Position numbers and translations under genes: made by a program. From Hansfordia pulvinata (lineage: Eukaryota; Ascomycota; Sordariomycetes; Xylariales): 64,000 bases of DNA. The notes beneath the pieces were generated by a model that ran no database searches, had not been told where the DNA came from, and was given only the letters and a program-made list of their open reading frames with translations. Shown here in pieces: positions 41,743 through 53,048 of this stretch. The first letter of the stretch is position 1, and every line of letters begins with the position of its first letter. The DNA lies in the NCBI GenBank assembly GCA_006538405.1, contig BJKQ01000010.1:1426001-1490000 (forward strand). Reading direction: 5' to 3'.

Positions 41743-43520
41743 GCCTCGCGCTCTGCGGAGTCTTTTGATATTCAGGAGGCGTTGATTGGGCTCGCATGCT
41801 TTATGTTGCGGGACAGATTCAAAAAGGGATTGGTCTGTGGTGTCGTTTGACTTTCGTCATGTAGGTAGATGATAGAGAAAAGAGTTGATGAATGATATGT
41901 CCCGTTGATGAGATCACCTTCGTTCTTTCCCCTCCTTCTTGGCGGCTACAATCACCGGCAGAGCAGAGTTGCCTTGGCATCGCTCTTGTTCAACGAGTGG
42001 CTTGTCGGGGCTCTGCGTATTACGCCATTAACGTCATGGAGTGGTTCATGGCCAATGATGGGCCAAATTTATTGAACCAGCTGGCGTGATATATGTCATG
42101 ATAGGTTACACAGAAAGGCGAAGACGGCGCGGTGAGCAATACTTCCCACGAAGCATCCCTCATGCCCCAGACTCTTTGCAGAGATGGCGTCTCCGCACCG
42201 TCGCAGAAAGATCCTGAAACCTGAAATCTGCAGAGTGTTCACAGCCAGTCATCGTTTTCTGACCACCGATGGGTATCACAGCGATCAGTGGTGTGGCCTG
42301 AGCGATGCCTGGCCTCGATATCCCACGTGACTAAGGGGACCAGATCGAGCTCGCATTCGCACATTCTGCACCCAACGGATGAATAGGCTTTCGCCTTGCA
42401 ACCACCTCGTGCTGAGGCACTCCCCGGGCCGCTACAGTCCGAAGGGAGTCAGATATCGCCTCTGCGTCTCCCTATACATGGGGCTCATGATGAGAGTCGA
42501 ATATCATGGCTCTCATGTCAGGACAACATTGGGACTGCAGGTCGTGAGGTCGTGAGGACGTGAGGCCGAGAACCGTGGCCTGGACGAGCTGAGACATTTG
42601 CCCAGGATCAGCGGGGAGTCATCCGAGTACACGCGCTGGTGCCTCCAGCCGCGCGCGTTCAGACCTTGCTAATTGACAAAATCTAGTCATAGATATAGAG
42701 GGAGGGGGGTGGTACCGCATACACATGATCGACTATATACATGTTCTTACCCAAGGGGCCAGTTCCAGTGGCCAGCCGACCTATCTGCCACCCACCTTCT
42801 CCGCATATTGAGCATGCATGCTGCGCCCGAATGCCGCTCACCACAAGCAAGCCGACATCTTCGCCGCCACATCGAGTTCCCCACCTTGCTCCGCTCCAGC
42901 TGCTCCCGCTCATAGCCTGGGTGCCTGTCCCGGATCGATCACACTGTCGCGCGGGCCATCCGCGGCGGTGAGACACTGTCTCTGGCGCGAGCAGAGACGC
43001 GGTCAGGACGAGGTCAAGGCACTCGTCCGCGTCGCTCGTGACGGAGGATCCTCACCACACCTCAAGACTCGTCGTGCTTTGCGTCGTGGAAGTACAGAAC
43101 CATTGGCCTCCTCGCGTATACTACCTATACTTACTGCGAGAGCCCCCAGCCCGCCCAACTCTGGCTACGCGAGCCACGCCCACCATCTGTCACTCGTCCC
43201 GAGCATCAATTCGGCCCGCGAGTTCGCTGTTCGATGGTCAAGCCTGGTCTGGTCTCAAGAAATCAACCCCGCGATCAACAAACTTCGAGAGTGACGCTTC
43301 CTCGACCGCCCCCCAGAGCAGGAGGGCCAGGAGCGGGGAGTCGAGCGGCACCAGCTCCTCGGTCCAGCCTATCCTGGATAGCAGTCCAGACCAGCAGCTA
43401 GACATCGCCTTTCTCTCGCCCCCTAAACTTTCCCGTCTGCCCTCTCAACGGGGACAACCCCCACTCCCCCCTCCCTCCTTCCACTCCTATCGAGAAGAAG
43501 AAAGAACAAAGCATACGAGG
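41743..43520. other. 1.8-kb intergenic region
   Basis: ThrRS 3' flank, then a C/T-rich region leading to the small Cys/His protein. No supported gene is seen; open frames at 42683-43294 are compositional. Confidence 0.5.
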
Positions 43521-43958
43521 ATGTGCACGCACACGCACTACGTGTGCACGCGGCCCGGGTGCGACGTGGCGACAGGGTTCGCGCTGTGGCCTCGGTGCGC
43601 GGCGTACGCAGGGCCGCGCCACGCCGGCTGCTACCGCGAGATGGTCGACGGCGAGGCGCGGCACGTCGTCGTCGCGCGCGGCCTGTGCCTGCACCACGCG
43701 CCGCCGCCGCCAGTCACGACGAGCAGGAGCAGAGGTAGAGAGGCCGGCGGCGACTCGCGCCGGGGGTCGTGGCGGGGATGGTGGCGGTGGTCACCATCGT
43801 CGTTTTGGCCCGGATATCCTTTTTCATGGTCTCCCACCAACCTCTCCGAGCTGGCCCGCTGGCTGACGGCGGCATCGGTGGGCGCCACGCTCGCCACGCT
43901 CGCCCGGCTGGCCCTGCTGGGCTGGGCGCCGCGGGCGGGCGCACACGCAGAGGCCTGA
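43521..43958 (+). CDS. small Cys/His-rich hypothetical protein with a C-terminal hydrophobic segment
   Basis: Single exon, 145 residues. I do not recognise the family. The first ~65 residues are spaced with Cys and His (MCTHTHYVCTRPGCDVA, LWPRC, HAGCYREM, GLCLHHAPPPP), resembling short fungal proteins with a Cys-rich head of unknown function that may bind a metal. A basic Arg/Ser/Trp linker follows, then a probable transmembrane helix (LARWLTAASVGATLATLARLALLGW). The frame continues upstream to 43038 without ATG context, but ATG 43521 follows a purine-rich leader (GAGAAGAAGAAAGAACAAAGC), typical of a fungal 5' UTR. The long GC-rich sequence leaves some chance that the call is spurious. Confidence 0.5.
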   Translation: MCTHTHYVCTRPGCDVATGFALWPRCAAYAGPRHAGCYREMVDGEARHVVVARGLCLHHAPPPPVTTSRSRGREAGGDSRRGSWRGWWRWSPSSFWPGYPFSWSPTNLSELARWLTAASVGATLATLARLALLGWAPRAGAHAEA

Positions 43959-46900
43959 GGTGGGTGGTCCGTGGCGCTGGTGGTCTGTGGTCTGTTATAG
44001 TCATGGACGGTGTTTTGGTACAACGTATCACGGGATTGGCTTGCTGTTGTCGAGTTTCTCGACCTGGATTACGGATGGTTTACCGCGGGATGGGTACATT
44101 CTCGGAGCAGAGCCGTCGTTTCATACACACCCGTCAACGGCTGGAATGTCGGTAGCCTTAATATCGGACTGCTGGATCCAAGTCCAACTTGGAAAATGTT
44201 GTGTTGAGTATCACTGTTGGAGGTATGGAATTACCACTGATGCTGGGCGGGCGAGAATGGCTTGACCATGGGCCATTCGTGGCGGTTTCGAGGACAATGA
44301 TTTCCGATGATTTGTTCCATTCAATTTAATATTAGAGGATTAATCGGTTGCCTTCTGGGTTCTTGGGCCTCTATCGCCTATCGTGAATATCATTAAACCT
44401 ATCCTAACACCATATATTGCTGCTGAGCACAACAGGTCACCTCAATTACAATCTTCGAGGCGTGTACATAACCCACAACCAAACGTGCATCTGGGTCTTT
44501 TAGATTGCGTTTGGAAAAGTGTTGAGTCTGCGCTGGGCTAGAGCCTCACATGGCGGCCGATGACTGCGGTACTTTGGTGGAGTTCAAGTAACCACTGCAT
44601 CGCGCATTGCGAGCCTCGTCGATCAAGATTACAAGACGTTTTTGCGGCAGTTTCTCTGAACTACGAAGACGTCGTGAATACGACTATGCAAATGTGATCC
44701 GGCCAACTGCGGCCGAACTGATCGTACAGCCTGAAGTTTCTCCAGCCGCGTCCGATTCCTCCGGTAGGAACACCGCAAGTCAATGTCAGCTCCGCGAGGC
44801 ATCCTCCATGGCATAGCCAATCGCCGATTTCACTTGACGACTCTACCCACTGTTGGCGACCATGGGACTTGTTGCTGTGCGTGGCCTGCTATCTCAGAGC
44901 CAGCTACATGGTCAAGACGAGCCGAAGGGCAGTGCTAAGCCAGGTCGGGAGGAACCTCGGCGCGAAGCCGCTGCCCACCTGGACAAAAGCCGCTGGCCTG
45001 AACGCAGAACGTGGCTATGCGGCTTACACGGGCGAATGCCAACGAGTCTGTGTCTGAAGCATCAGCGCTAAGCACAGTGTGACGGGTAGACATGGCGCTA
45101 TTCCCGGATCTTGACGGTGCGAGTTGGTGATGGGATAATCATGCTGATCTTGGAGGGACACGAGACAGTGAACGGCCTAGACTCGCAGATTCTCGGCTGA
45201 ACAGCCAGAGTTAATGCCGCGACGCAGAGCCAAGAGCTAGTGAGCGCGGAACGGGCGCTGAACTCAAGGGGAGGCAGACACGGCAGGAAAGTCACCGAAA
45301 GTCAAAGTGACAACATATCTCCGGAAGAGAGATCAGATGGGGGGTGGCGATCCTGTTCGACCCTGGACCGAGCAGACGGAGATCCTCTAGAGCTTACTTG
45401 GTCAAGCTCTGGGGAGTGCCCATCTGCCCGGAGTCGGCAATGCATGCATCATCTGGTCACGCCGACACGCCAAGCCAGAGCGTAAATCGACGCGGTACAC
45501 GAGAAGGAGGTGAAACCGAGCTATGGGGGTTTCTACCGCGGCATAGCGCGGCTAGCAGTAGCTGAGCCACGCAGAGCCTTTCGCTTGCTGCGCTTGTGGT
45601 ATTTCGTTGAGCCCGCTGTCTATCAAGCTCATCCCAGCTAGTTACCCCTCGGATGCCTCTAGAATGCCGCCTTGGTTACGCCTATTCCCGATTCACGGTA
45701 ATGTTCGACCTTGCCGTACAGCTCCAAGTTGAGCACGACCGGAAGGATGAAAATGGCTCATGCGGCACATCGTGAATGGCGGTTCTTTCGGCAGCGCTAG
45801 AGGCACAAAGGGTCTGGCAGCATCGCGGCTCCAGGGCACATCCCGGTCATCGCCCAACATGGCAGAGAAGGCAAGGTGGCTTTTTTGTCGAGAGAGTTGG
45901 GAAGAACAAGAGGTCAGATGCGAGGGGGCACAGATTCTACGTTACCGGCGGCCGGCCGAGGCCGACTCGGTCCGGTCTCTTATAGGCAGAGCATGGAGTC
46001 CAACGATCCAACCATGCACTGTCTGAATCGCATTACGATCTTCTGCTGATCGAGAGGCCCAACTACACATGGGATTTCATGCCAAGGCACACGATGGGAG
46101 TGTCGCAACTCTGGTTTGGCTTGCAGATCTTCCGGCCTAGGCATTGACTACAGGGTCGAGAATAGACCCTCAAGCCCGAGATGGTGCGAGAGACACTGGA
46201 CAGAAAGGTGACGCACGTGCCTTTACTCGATCGATGGGGCTGGGCTGAGCGACAAGCCACATCGCCGGCGGGTGGCCTGAAGCCCAACCAACCAATGGTG
46301 GAGATGCCCAACATGGCCGGGGAATGCTCGCTATGGCGAACTCTCTCAGGTACAGGGAGGATGGTTCGGTCAGCCACGAGGCGCAGCTCCGGGAGCCGCT
46401 GGGCTGCTCGTACATGACGGCTGGTGACCGGGGGTGGCACAATCCATAATGCGGATTGCACAAACGCATTATGAGATGGAATTATTGCATACTTCGATTG
46501 CCCCTGGCGCCAGTGGCGAGGATAACGAGGTCTCACCACCACCGCCACCAGAGCAGCGTGATTGGGCAACAGAAGGGGAGCTGCCGGCTGCACGATGCAA
46601 GGGCTCTGTAGGGATGGCAAGGGGGTATCCCAAGGACTCCTGAACAAAAGCGCCCTCAAATGCGACGGATCCCCGCAGGCCCGGGTTGGTAAGTGGCATC
46701 CAGCTGCGAGGCCGCAGACGCGCCGGCGGCCTGGGGGCACTTGTTTTTTTTGGGTCATATAGTAGTAGCGGAGCGGGGAGGCTGACGAACTGGGCCCGGT
46801 GAAGAATGGCGAACGGCACGAGGCAGGGGGCGGGGGACACGACACGACGCGAGTCGACGCAACAGCCGATGAGAAGCGGGGTCCCGAGCCAGTCGAGTTC

Positions 46901-48148
46901 GTGGGAACCCCCGGAGAAGGCGTGGGATAGTCGAGCTGCTCGGCCAGAGACCGGACCATTTCACCATTGAGGTACTCGTAGCTTGCGAGTGGTCGGCCCA
47001 CGTGTGATCCTCGTGGGACATGACCTCGCGTGTTTGTGACGCAGCCGGGCGCCAGCAAGGGGCCAGGGCCAGCGTGGGGTGGCCGCCATGGGTGGAATCC
47101 AATAGCACCGGTCGGCTTGTCGGTCGATGCGATGCTGACGGGGAAGCAGGTCGGGGAGAGTCGTAGCGGCGACACCAGCGACGACAGGCGAGCCCGAGAT
47201 GAGCACAGTGGCCGCCAACAAAAGGCCGAGCGAGCAGTGGAGGCTTCGGCCGATCGGCGAAAAGAGGGTCTCGGCGACGGCGGCGGCGGCGGGTGGCGGC
47301 AGGCGGCGCTGGGCCCCGAGCCAATGGGCGGTGGAGCTTGGAAGGGCAGCGACAGGTGTCAAAGCTCATTTCCAGTTGTACTCGTAGTAGCAGCGGTTCC
47401 TGGAGCTTGGGCAGGAGCAGCAACCCCAGGAACGGGGCAGGTCGGATGGGCAGGCAGGCACGATCAAGCCGAGCATGGTGACAGGGTTGCCCGAGTCAGA
47501 AAACGGAGCAGAGGCAGTCGCGATCAGCCTGGACCTGCCACTAGAAAAGCCGGACAAGGTCCATCCCTTTTCTGCGCCGCTCACCGACTCTTTGCTGCTC
47601 TTGCTCTCGCCGCTGTCCGTCCCACTCTACGGATACACTCGCATCCGATCCTCTTCGCCTCCCAATTGCAAGCTGACCAAGGGCCGCTTGCCTCTCCGCT
47701 TCCGCTGTGCCTTCCATTGATCTTGAGTGCTTGGCTCTCAGGTTGAAACTCGTGTGCTACCGCTACGAGTGCATGCAGTCACTTTTACCGGCGCCTGCAT
47801 CACGTGCCTGGTCCCTGATTGTGGGCGCGGCTTTCCCCATCTTTTCACTAGCGCCTCGCAATCGATAACGCCGTTTTCGGTGCAAAGAATCATCCAGACT
47901 CGTCCCGCCGCTGCGACATCCTCTGCTGCCTGCCTCCCAACAGCTCGTGTTGAACGCTCTCCACTGCGGCTCTCGAGTAAGACCAGGGCCAGGGTTAAGG
48001 CCGAATTCAAAGAATCCAAGAACTCAGAAACTCCCATTGGAATATTACCGGCTACACGTTGCGAGAGACAGAGAACCAGCGAACTATCGCCGACCAAGCC
48101 GACGACACCACCCATCGCGTCATCCGATATCACTACAACACCGCAAGG
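43959..48148. other. 4.2-kb region without recognisable genes
   Basis: Long but overlapping frames exist on both strands at 46063-47746 (up to 370 codons), all Pro/Ser/Arg-rich, with no domain and mutually exclusive; I treat them as compositional. 43990-45700 has only short frames. 47740-48148 is probably the 5' flank of EMG1. Confidence 0.4.
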
Positions 48149-49725
48149 ATGAGCTCACCGGACCAGAAGCGCGGCGGCAAGAGACCTCGTAAGTACCGCT
48201 TCCATATTCCCTTCAGGTCTAGGTCTGGGTGACCAGTCACCATCCGGACCCGGCCTTATTCTGTCCCTGCATGACTTGTCTGTTCGCTTGCCCCCCACTA
48301 CACCCCGCGATAGGGTCGATGAGGGCTACCCGCGGGCGCCCTGTATCGTCCACTGCCTGTATCATCCATTGCCCGTGCAACCCGTCGCGCATACTCGCAA
48401 CGGTACTTGTTATTATCATGTACCGGCGCCCTTCTTGCGACCAATGGATGTATCCATGTACTTTGGTCAGTCACGAGGTGGTTTCCGGCATTTTGCTTGC
48501 ATCACTGTTGCCCGTTGCCCTCGAATCGCGGTGTGACGTTGTGCTTGCGCCTGCGCCTTCCCCGTTGGCTTTGACTCGTTGCCCATTTGCCCTAGGCGAG
48601 TTCCTTAGGATTTCTGCCACGTTCCGGGAAAATGCCGATAGCGGCCGTGTTATTCCTTGCTTGTTTTTTTTCCGGCTTTGCCACCCGGCTTTGAGTGGGC
48701 AGCGCGGGCCGACTGCCATCTGCAATACACCATCACCGCTTTTTCTCTTCTCGCTTTCTCGCCGTACCGACTTCTTCCACAGCACCCAGAAGCAGCAGCA
48801 TCAGCAGCATCAGCAGTAGCAGTCATAGCAGATGTTTCGGTCACCTCTAAACGCATATCACTAACCATGGCGGATTCCAAAGGCACCCAGTCTCTTCCCC
48901 CGCCGACCCTGCCCCAGCTTGTCGCTGAGCAACACGTGCCAATCGCTTCCAACGACAAGGACAGCCGCAGGCTGATCGTCGTCCTCTCCAATGCGAGCCT
49001 CGAGACCTACAAGGCCTCGTCTGGAGGCGGACGCATGGGCGTGCAGCGCGATGAGAAATACTCGCTGCTCAACAGCGATGAGCACATCGGCGTCATGCGC
49101 AAGATGAACCGCGACATCAGCGACGCTCGGCCTGACATTACTCACCAGGTAGGACATCAACCATTTTGGTCGCGAAGCGTTCAACCGCTCGCCGTCCCCT
49201 GACTCCTCGGCATCCAACATGCTGACCGACTCTTCTCCCCCCGGCCAGTGTCTCCTCACCCTGCTTGACTCGCCTATCAACAAGGCTGGCAAGCTGCAGA
49301 TCTATATCCAGACCTCCAAGGGTGTACTGATTGAGGTGTCGCCTACTGTGCGAATCCCCCGAACGTTCAAGCGTTTCGCTGGTCTCATGGTTCAGCTGCT
49401 CCACCGGCTGTCCATTCGGTCCACCAACTCCCAGGAGAAGCTCCTGAGGGTGATTCAAAACCCCATCACCGACCACCTGCCACCCAACTGCCGCAAGGTT
49501 ACGTTGAGTTTCGACTCGGAGATCGTCCGTACCCGCACTTATATTGAATCCTTGGCGCCTGAAGAAAGCATCTGTGTCTTCGTTGGCGCCATGGCCAAGG
49601 GTAACGACAACTTCGCCGACGAGTACGTGGACGAGAAGATATCCATCAGCAACTACAGTCTGTCAGCTAGCGTTGCTTGTAGCAAATTTTGCCACGCTGC
49701 CGAAGATGTGTGGGACATTCTCTAA
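48149..49725 (+). CDS. EMG1: EMG1/NEP1 rRNA pseudouridine N1-methyltransferase
   Basis: Nep1 methylates a pseudouridine of the small-subunit rRNA and assists 40S assembly in the nucleolus. Exon 1 (48149-48188) encodes [13 protein letters not shown] with a perfect GTAAGT donor. The most attractive acceptor is CCAAAG at 48882 with CTAAC 17 nt upstream, so exon 2 is 48883-49148 and exon 3 is 49249-49725, giving 260 residues. An alternative is translation from ATG 48867 (good ACCATGG context, 252 residues) without exon 1. A third splice at 48828 also keeps the frame. SPOUT-fold features: [97 protein letters not shown], and the cofactor-site loop [13 protein letters not shown]...[10 protein letters not shown]. 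Intron 1 of about 694 nt would be unusually long for this window. Confidence 0.93.
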
Positions 49726-51053
49726 GCGAGCCCGTGCCGTCTGCAACGCGGACTCCCAGAGCGGTGCGTCCACAAGGGCTGCTGGCCCACACTTCGGCGG
49801 CCACCCACGCCGACGAGGCAGCTTGGCAGGACGCTTGCGACATGTGTCAGGTACGAACGGCTGTCTGGACTCGTCTGCACAACCAGCCGTAGGACCTCAC
49901 GCCTAACGCGAGCGAGCCTGAACCCAAGACCTCGAAGGCATGTGCTCAAACCCCGATACTCGGAGCCGAACAGAACAGTAGGCGTTCAACATGTGAGATT
50001 CGGGGTATTTCCTGCTTCCGTGGGCCTCGTCAATCTTGGCCCTCGACATTTTCTTCGTATTGGTTTTTTCCTCACTGAGGGTTTCAAGAAAACCCACAGC
50101 AGCTTGCGTTCGCTTCGCAAAATGCGATGCTGGTGGACATTGTGTCGTGGGGAGGCTGCAACAAACCCTGGCATGCGTCGTCCAGCGCAGAACTCACGTG
50201 TCGCAAATCGCGCCCGGAAGAAAACGGCCTCATCTATTGGATGGCAGGAATGTGAGAACAAAAGTCACTCATGCGAGGCGTGATCTGACGACAACCGAGG
50301 GGTGCGGCGTTTCTATCCTGTTCGGAAAGCTTGGGTCTAGACAGGCTTTTGGGGTTTGCTGGCATATGACAGAAGATGTGACGAAGCGTGGCTGAGGCCT
50401 TTTTTTCCAACAAGACGCCTCGTCGCACCGCCCTGCTGGTTGCTGAATCGCATGATTGGGTATATGGAAACGGAAGGCAGGTTGGGCTGCGCCAGAGCCG
50501 ACGATGAGGCCCGCCGTGTGAGGGGAGAAGCTGGGGAATCCGCCCAAGCTGTGGTGAGCAGTGTTTGTTGAGAGCAAGGTTCGACACGGGTCGTCATGTG
50601 GTGTGAGGGTGTGTATCTATGTACGCGTTACAAGTAGAGGTTAGATGAGTCAAGTTGGAAGAATAGAACCATCAGCCACAAGGGAGCAGCTGAGGGGAGG
50701 TCTATTGGCCGCCCTGGCCATGGGTGGGATGCCGGCCGTGTCTCGTGTAAGATTGCGGGCTCTACGTGTTTGGCCGTGAAGCAGTGACGCCGTGGGGATG
50801 GCAGGGCGTGGGGACGGCCGGAGCAGAGTGGACGTATGGAGAGGCGGCGGAAACCGCGGGCTGTGGTAGCTTGCAGGTCGAGGAGCTGCAGCCGGGCATG
50901 GATGCGGCTTGGAGGGAGCCCGCAGTGGGCGCGAGGGCCAACCAAGAGCTGGAGGCGACGGCGGAGCTGTTGCGGTCGTCAGGCCCGCGCAGGCCGGCGG
51001 GCGGGCCTTGCAGATGGCGTTGCACAGGCGGCGGCGCCCCATAGTTGGACCCG

Positions 51054-51054
<1 letters not shown>

Positions 51055-51087
<33 letters not shown>
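51055..51087. repeat. poly-G tract (33 G)
   Basis: An uninterrupted run of 33 G follows CCCGC. It is the longest homopolymer in the window; its length is probably inexact in any read technology. Confidence 0.9.
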
Positions 51088-51088
<1 letters not shown>

Positions 51089-52639
51089 ATCCGCTTTCGC
51101 CTGGTTATCGAATAAGTTGGCTTGCTTTCTAAAATGGGATAGAGATGGAGAGGGACGAGAGTGGTGAGAGGGACAAGAGAATTAGGAGGGACGACAAGGG
51201 GCGCGTGCAAATTTGACCGAGTCGGGAGGGTGAGGATCAACGTGGCAGGACCGGCAACCGTTGGATACATGCAGGTGCAGTGCAGAGTTGGGCCAGGGCA
51301 GACAGACGCATGCCCGCGAGGCATCCAGTACGGGTGGAGGTGTGCGAGTATCATGGATGCAGCGGCACGGAGCAGCAGCAGCAGCAGAACGCCACATGCT
51401 GTCTCGCCTCGACAGGCGCCTGCTCGTATATATCCCGTACATGTACTCGTGGACATGGGTGTACCTGCCTCGTAGTAACCAAACGCACTCGTGCAGACAC
51501 CTGTCGTGGTTTGGTCCTGTACGGGGCAGCTACTTGCTGGATCTGATCGGAGTCTGCGGCTGCAATCGAGAGTCGTGGTTTGGGGCAGATGAGCGGCATT
51601 TGTCACGCCGGCCGCCATGGAGGCGATGCGATGAGGTGCGCGTGAGACATATTTCTCTGGCAGCCGGCAGCCAGTCAGTGGTCGGACGAGGCCAGGGCGG
51701 GCGCAGACGTTTTGGCACATGACGATGTTTGATGGTGGTGATGGCGGCGGCGATGGCTTACAGGGTACGACGAGTCCTCGGAATTCCACCTACTCCCCTT
51801 GCCACCACAACGACCGACTGCACGCGTCCATGGTACTGTAGCCACGGCTGTCTTAGGTAACGAGTTAGGTCGTAGTCATTTTCAGCCAGAGCCCAAAGCG
51901 AGGCGGCCGTCATGCTACCCTCCTTTCACCTACGAGTACACACTCACCTGCACACTCACCACACATCTCTTCCCCAGTTCGGTCATGCTGTTCCCCTACA
52001 CGTGTGCCAGGTACAGTACTCGAGTACTCGTACCTACCATCCCTGGGCCCCGCGAGCCCCATGGTATACTCGTAATAGCTGGGGGCGGCGTATTATAGAC
52101 GCGCACGATGGTCGTGCGCTACTTGCGCACTGTGTGGCCTGCAGCCGTACCCAAGAGCGGTCGGCGATGGGGCGGGCAGGCGGGAGAGAGACGGTGCGAG
52201 CAATCGGTTGGCCCAGACTGTCAGCCGTGGCACAATGGAGCAGAGCAGGCGACATGGCTCGCAGGCGTGCGAGTACGAGTCTAGACTGCCATGTACTCGA
52301 AAGCACCGCCAAGTGGGCTTCCATGCGAATGTTGGGCCGTTCTCGTGGACTACCGGCGTTCATAAAAGAGAGGCGCCGTCATATCTGGTCGGGTTCTGCC
52401 TGTGACTAGAGACTTACCCGACCTTTTTATCGTTCGTTAATAGGGTTGTTCCACTGCCCTTCCTACCTGCCTTTCAACATCCAAATTGCTAGTACCTAAG
52501 GTCGATATAGGACCTGGTTAACTGTCACTCTGGCCCCGAGCTTCCGGACTGGACCTACCTAAGAAGAGAGAAATACGGGTGAGAAGGAAGGAAACAAGCA
52601 GTAGTGCGAGTACATAGCGCACCTGCCTGCGTATACGAG

Positions 52640-52700
52640 TACCGCCGCCGCCACCACCACCACCAACGCCCATGCCCACGCCCACGCCCACGGCCCGCAC
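52640..52700. repeat. trinucleotide (CCACC) and CCCACG hexanucleotide microsatellite
   Basis: Purely repetitive sequence (CCGCCGCCACCACCACCACC, then repeated CCCACG/CCCATG units) lies about 350 bp upstream of the VOC gene start. Confidence 0.8.
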
Positions 52701-53048
52701 CGAAACCGTCACCGCCTGTCTGCAAGTCTTGGTCTTGTCCTGTTAATATCTGGAGGAACCCTCAAGACGCAGCCGTCTTGACAGCTATCTCATACAGAGA
52801 ACTGCTGGATTCGTCCACCTGCAGCCCCTTTCTCGCGCACTGCACCGAGGCGGCGCCCCGTTGATCGCCCTGCTCCATTCCGACGACTCCACCGCCAATA
52901 CCCGCGCAGCATCGTCAACGAGTACAGCTTACCACTTGCGCCTACATATCACCATCTTCCCTGTCTCTCTCCTTCCTGCTCTTGGGAGGGACCGAGACTT
53001 GAAAGCAAGTGAGAGACGACAGAGAAGAGGAACGGGCTCTTCCTCCAG

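Larger units (their letters stand above)
49726..53048. other. 3.3-kb region without recognisable genes
   Basis: EMG1 3' flank, then a GC-rich stretch with a 33-base G run, then C/T- and CCCACG-rich promoter-like sequence (52640-52700) before the VOC gene. A 379-codon minus-strand frame at 50650-51789 is Pro/Ala/Arg-rich and passes through the poly-G run, so I reject it. Confidence 0.45.

Noticed and set aside
46063..47746. Long overlapping frames on both strands (up to 370 codons)
   Set aside because: They overlap each other, are Pro/Ser/Arg-rich, have no recognisable domains and lack splice-linked partners.
50650..51789. 379-codon minus-strand frame
   Set aside because: It runs through the 33-G tract (poly-Pro) and is compositionally biased throughout; no family features.
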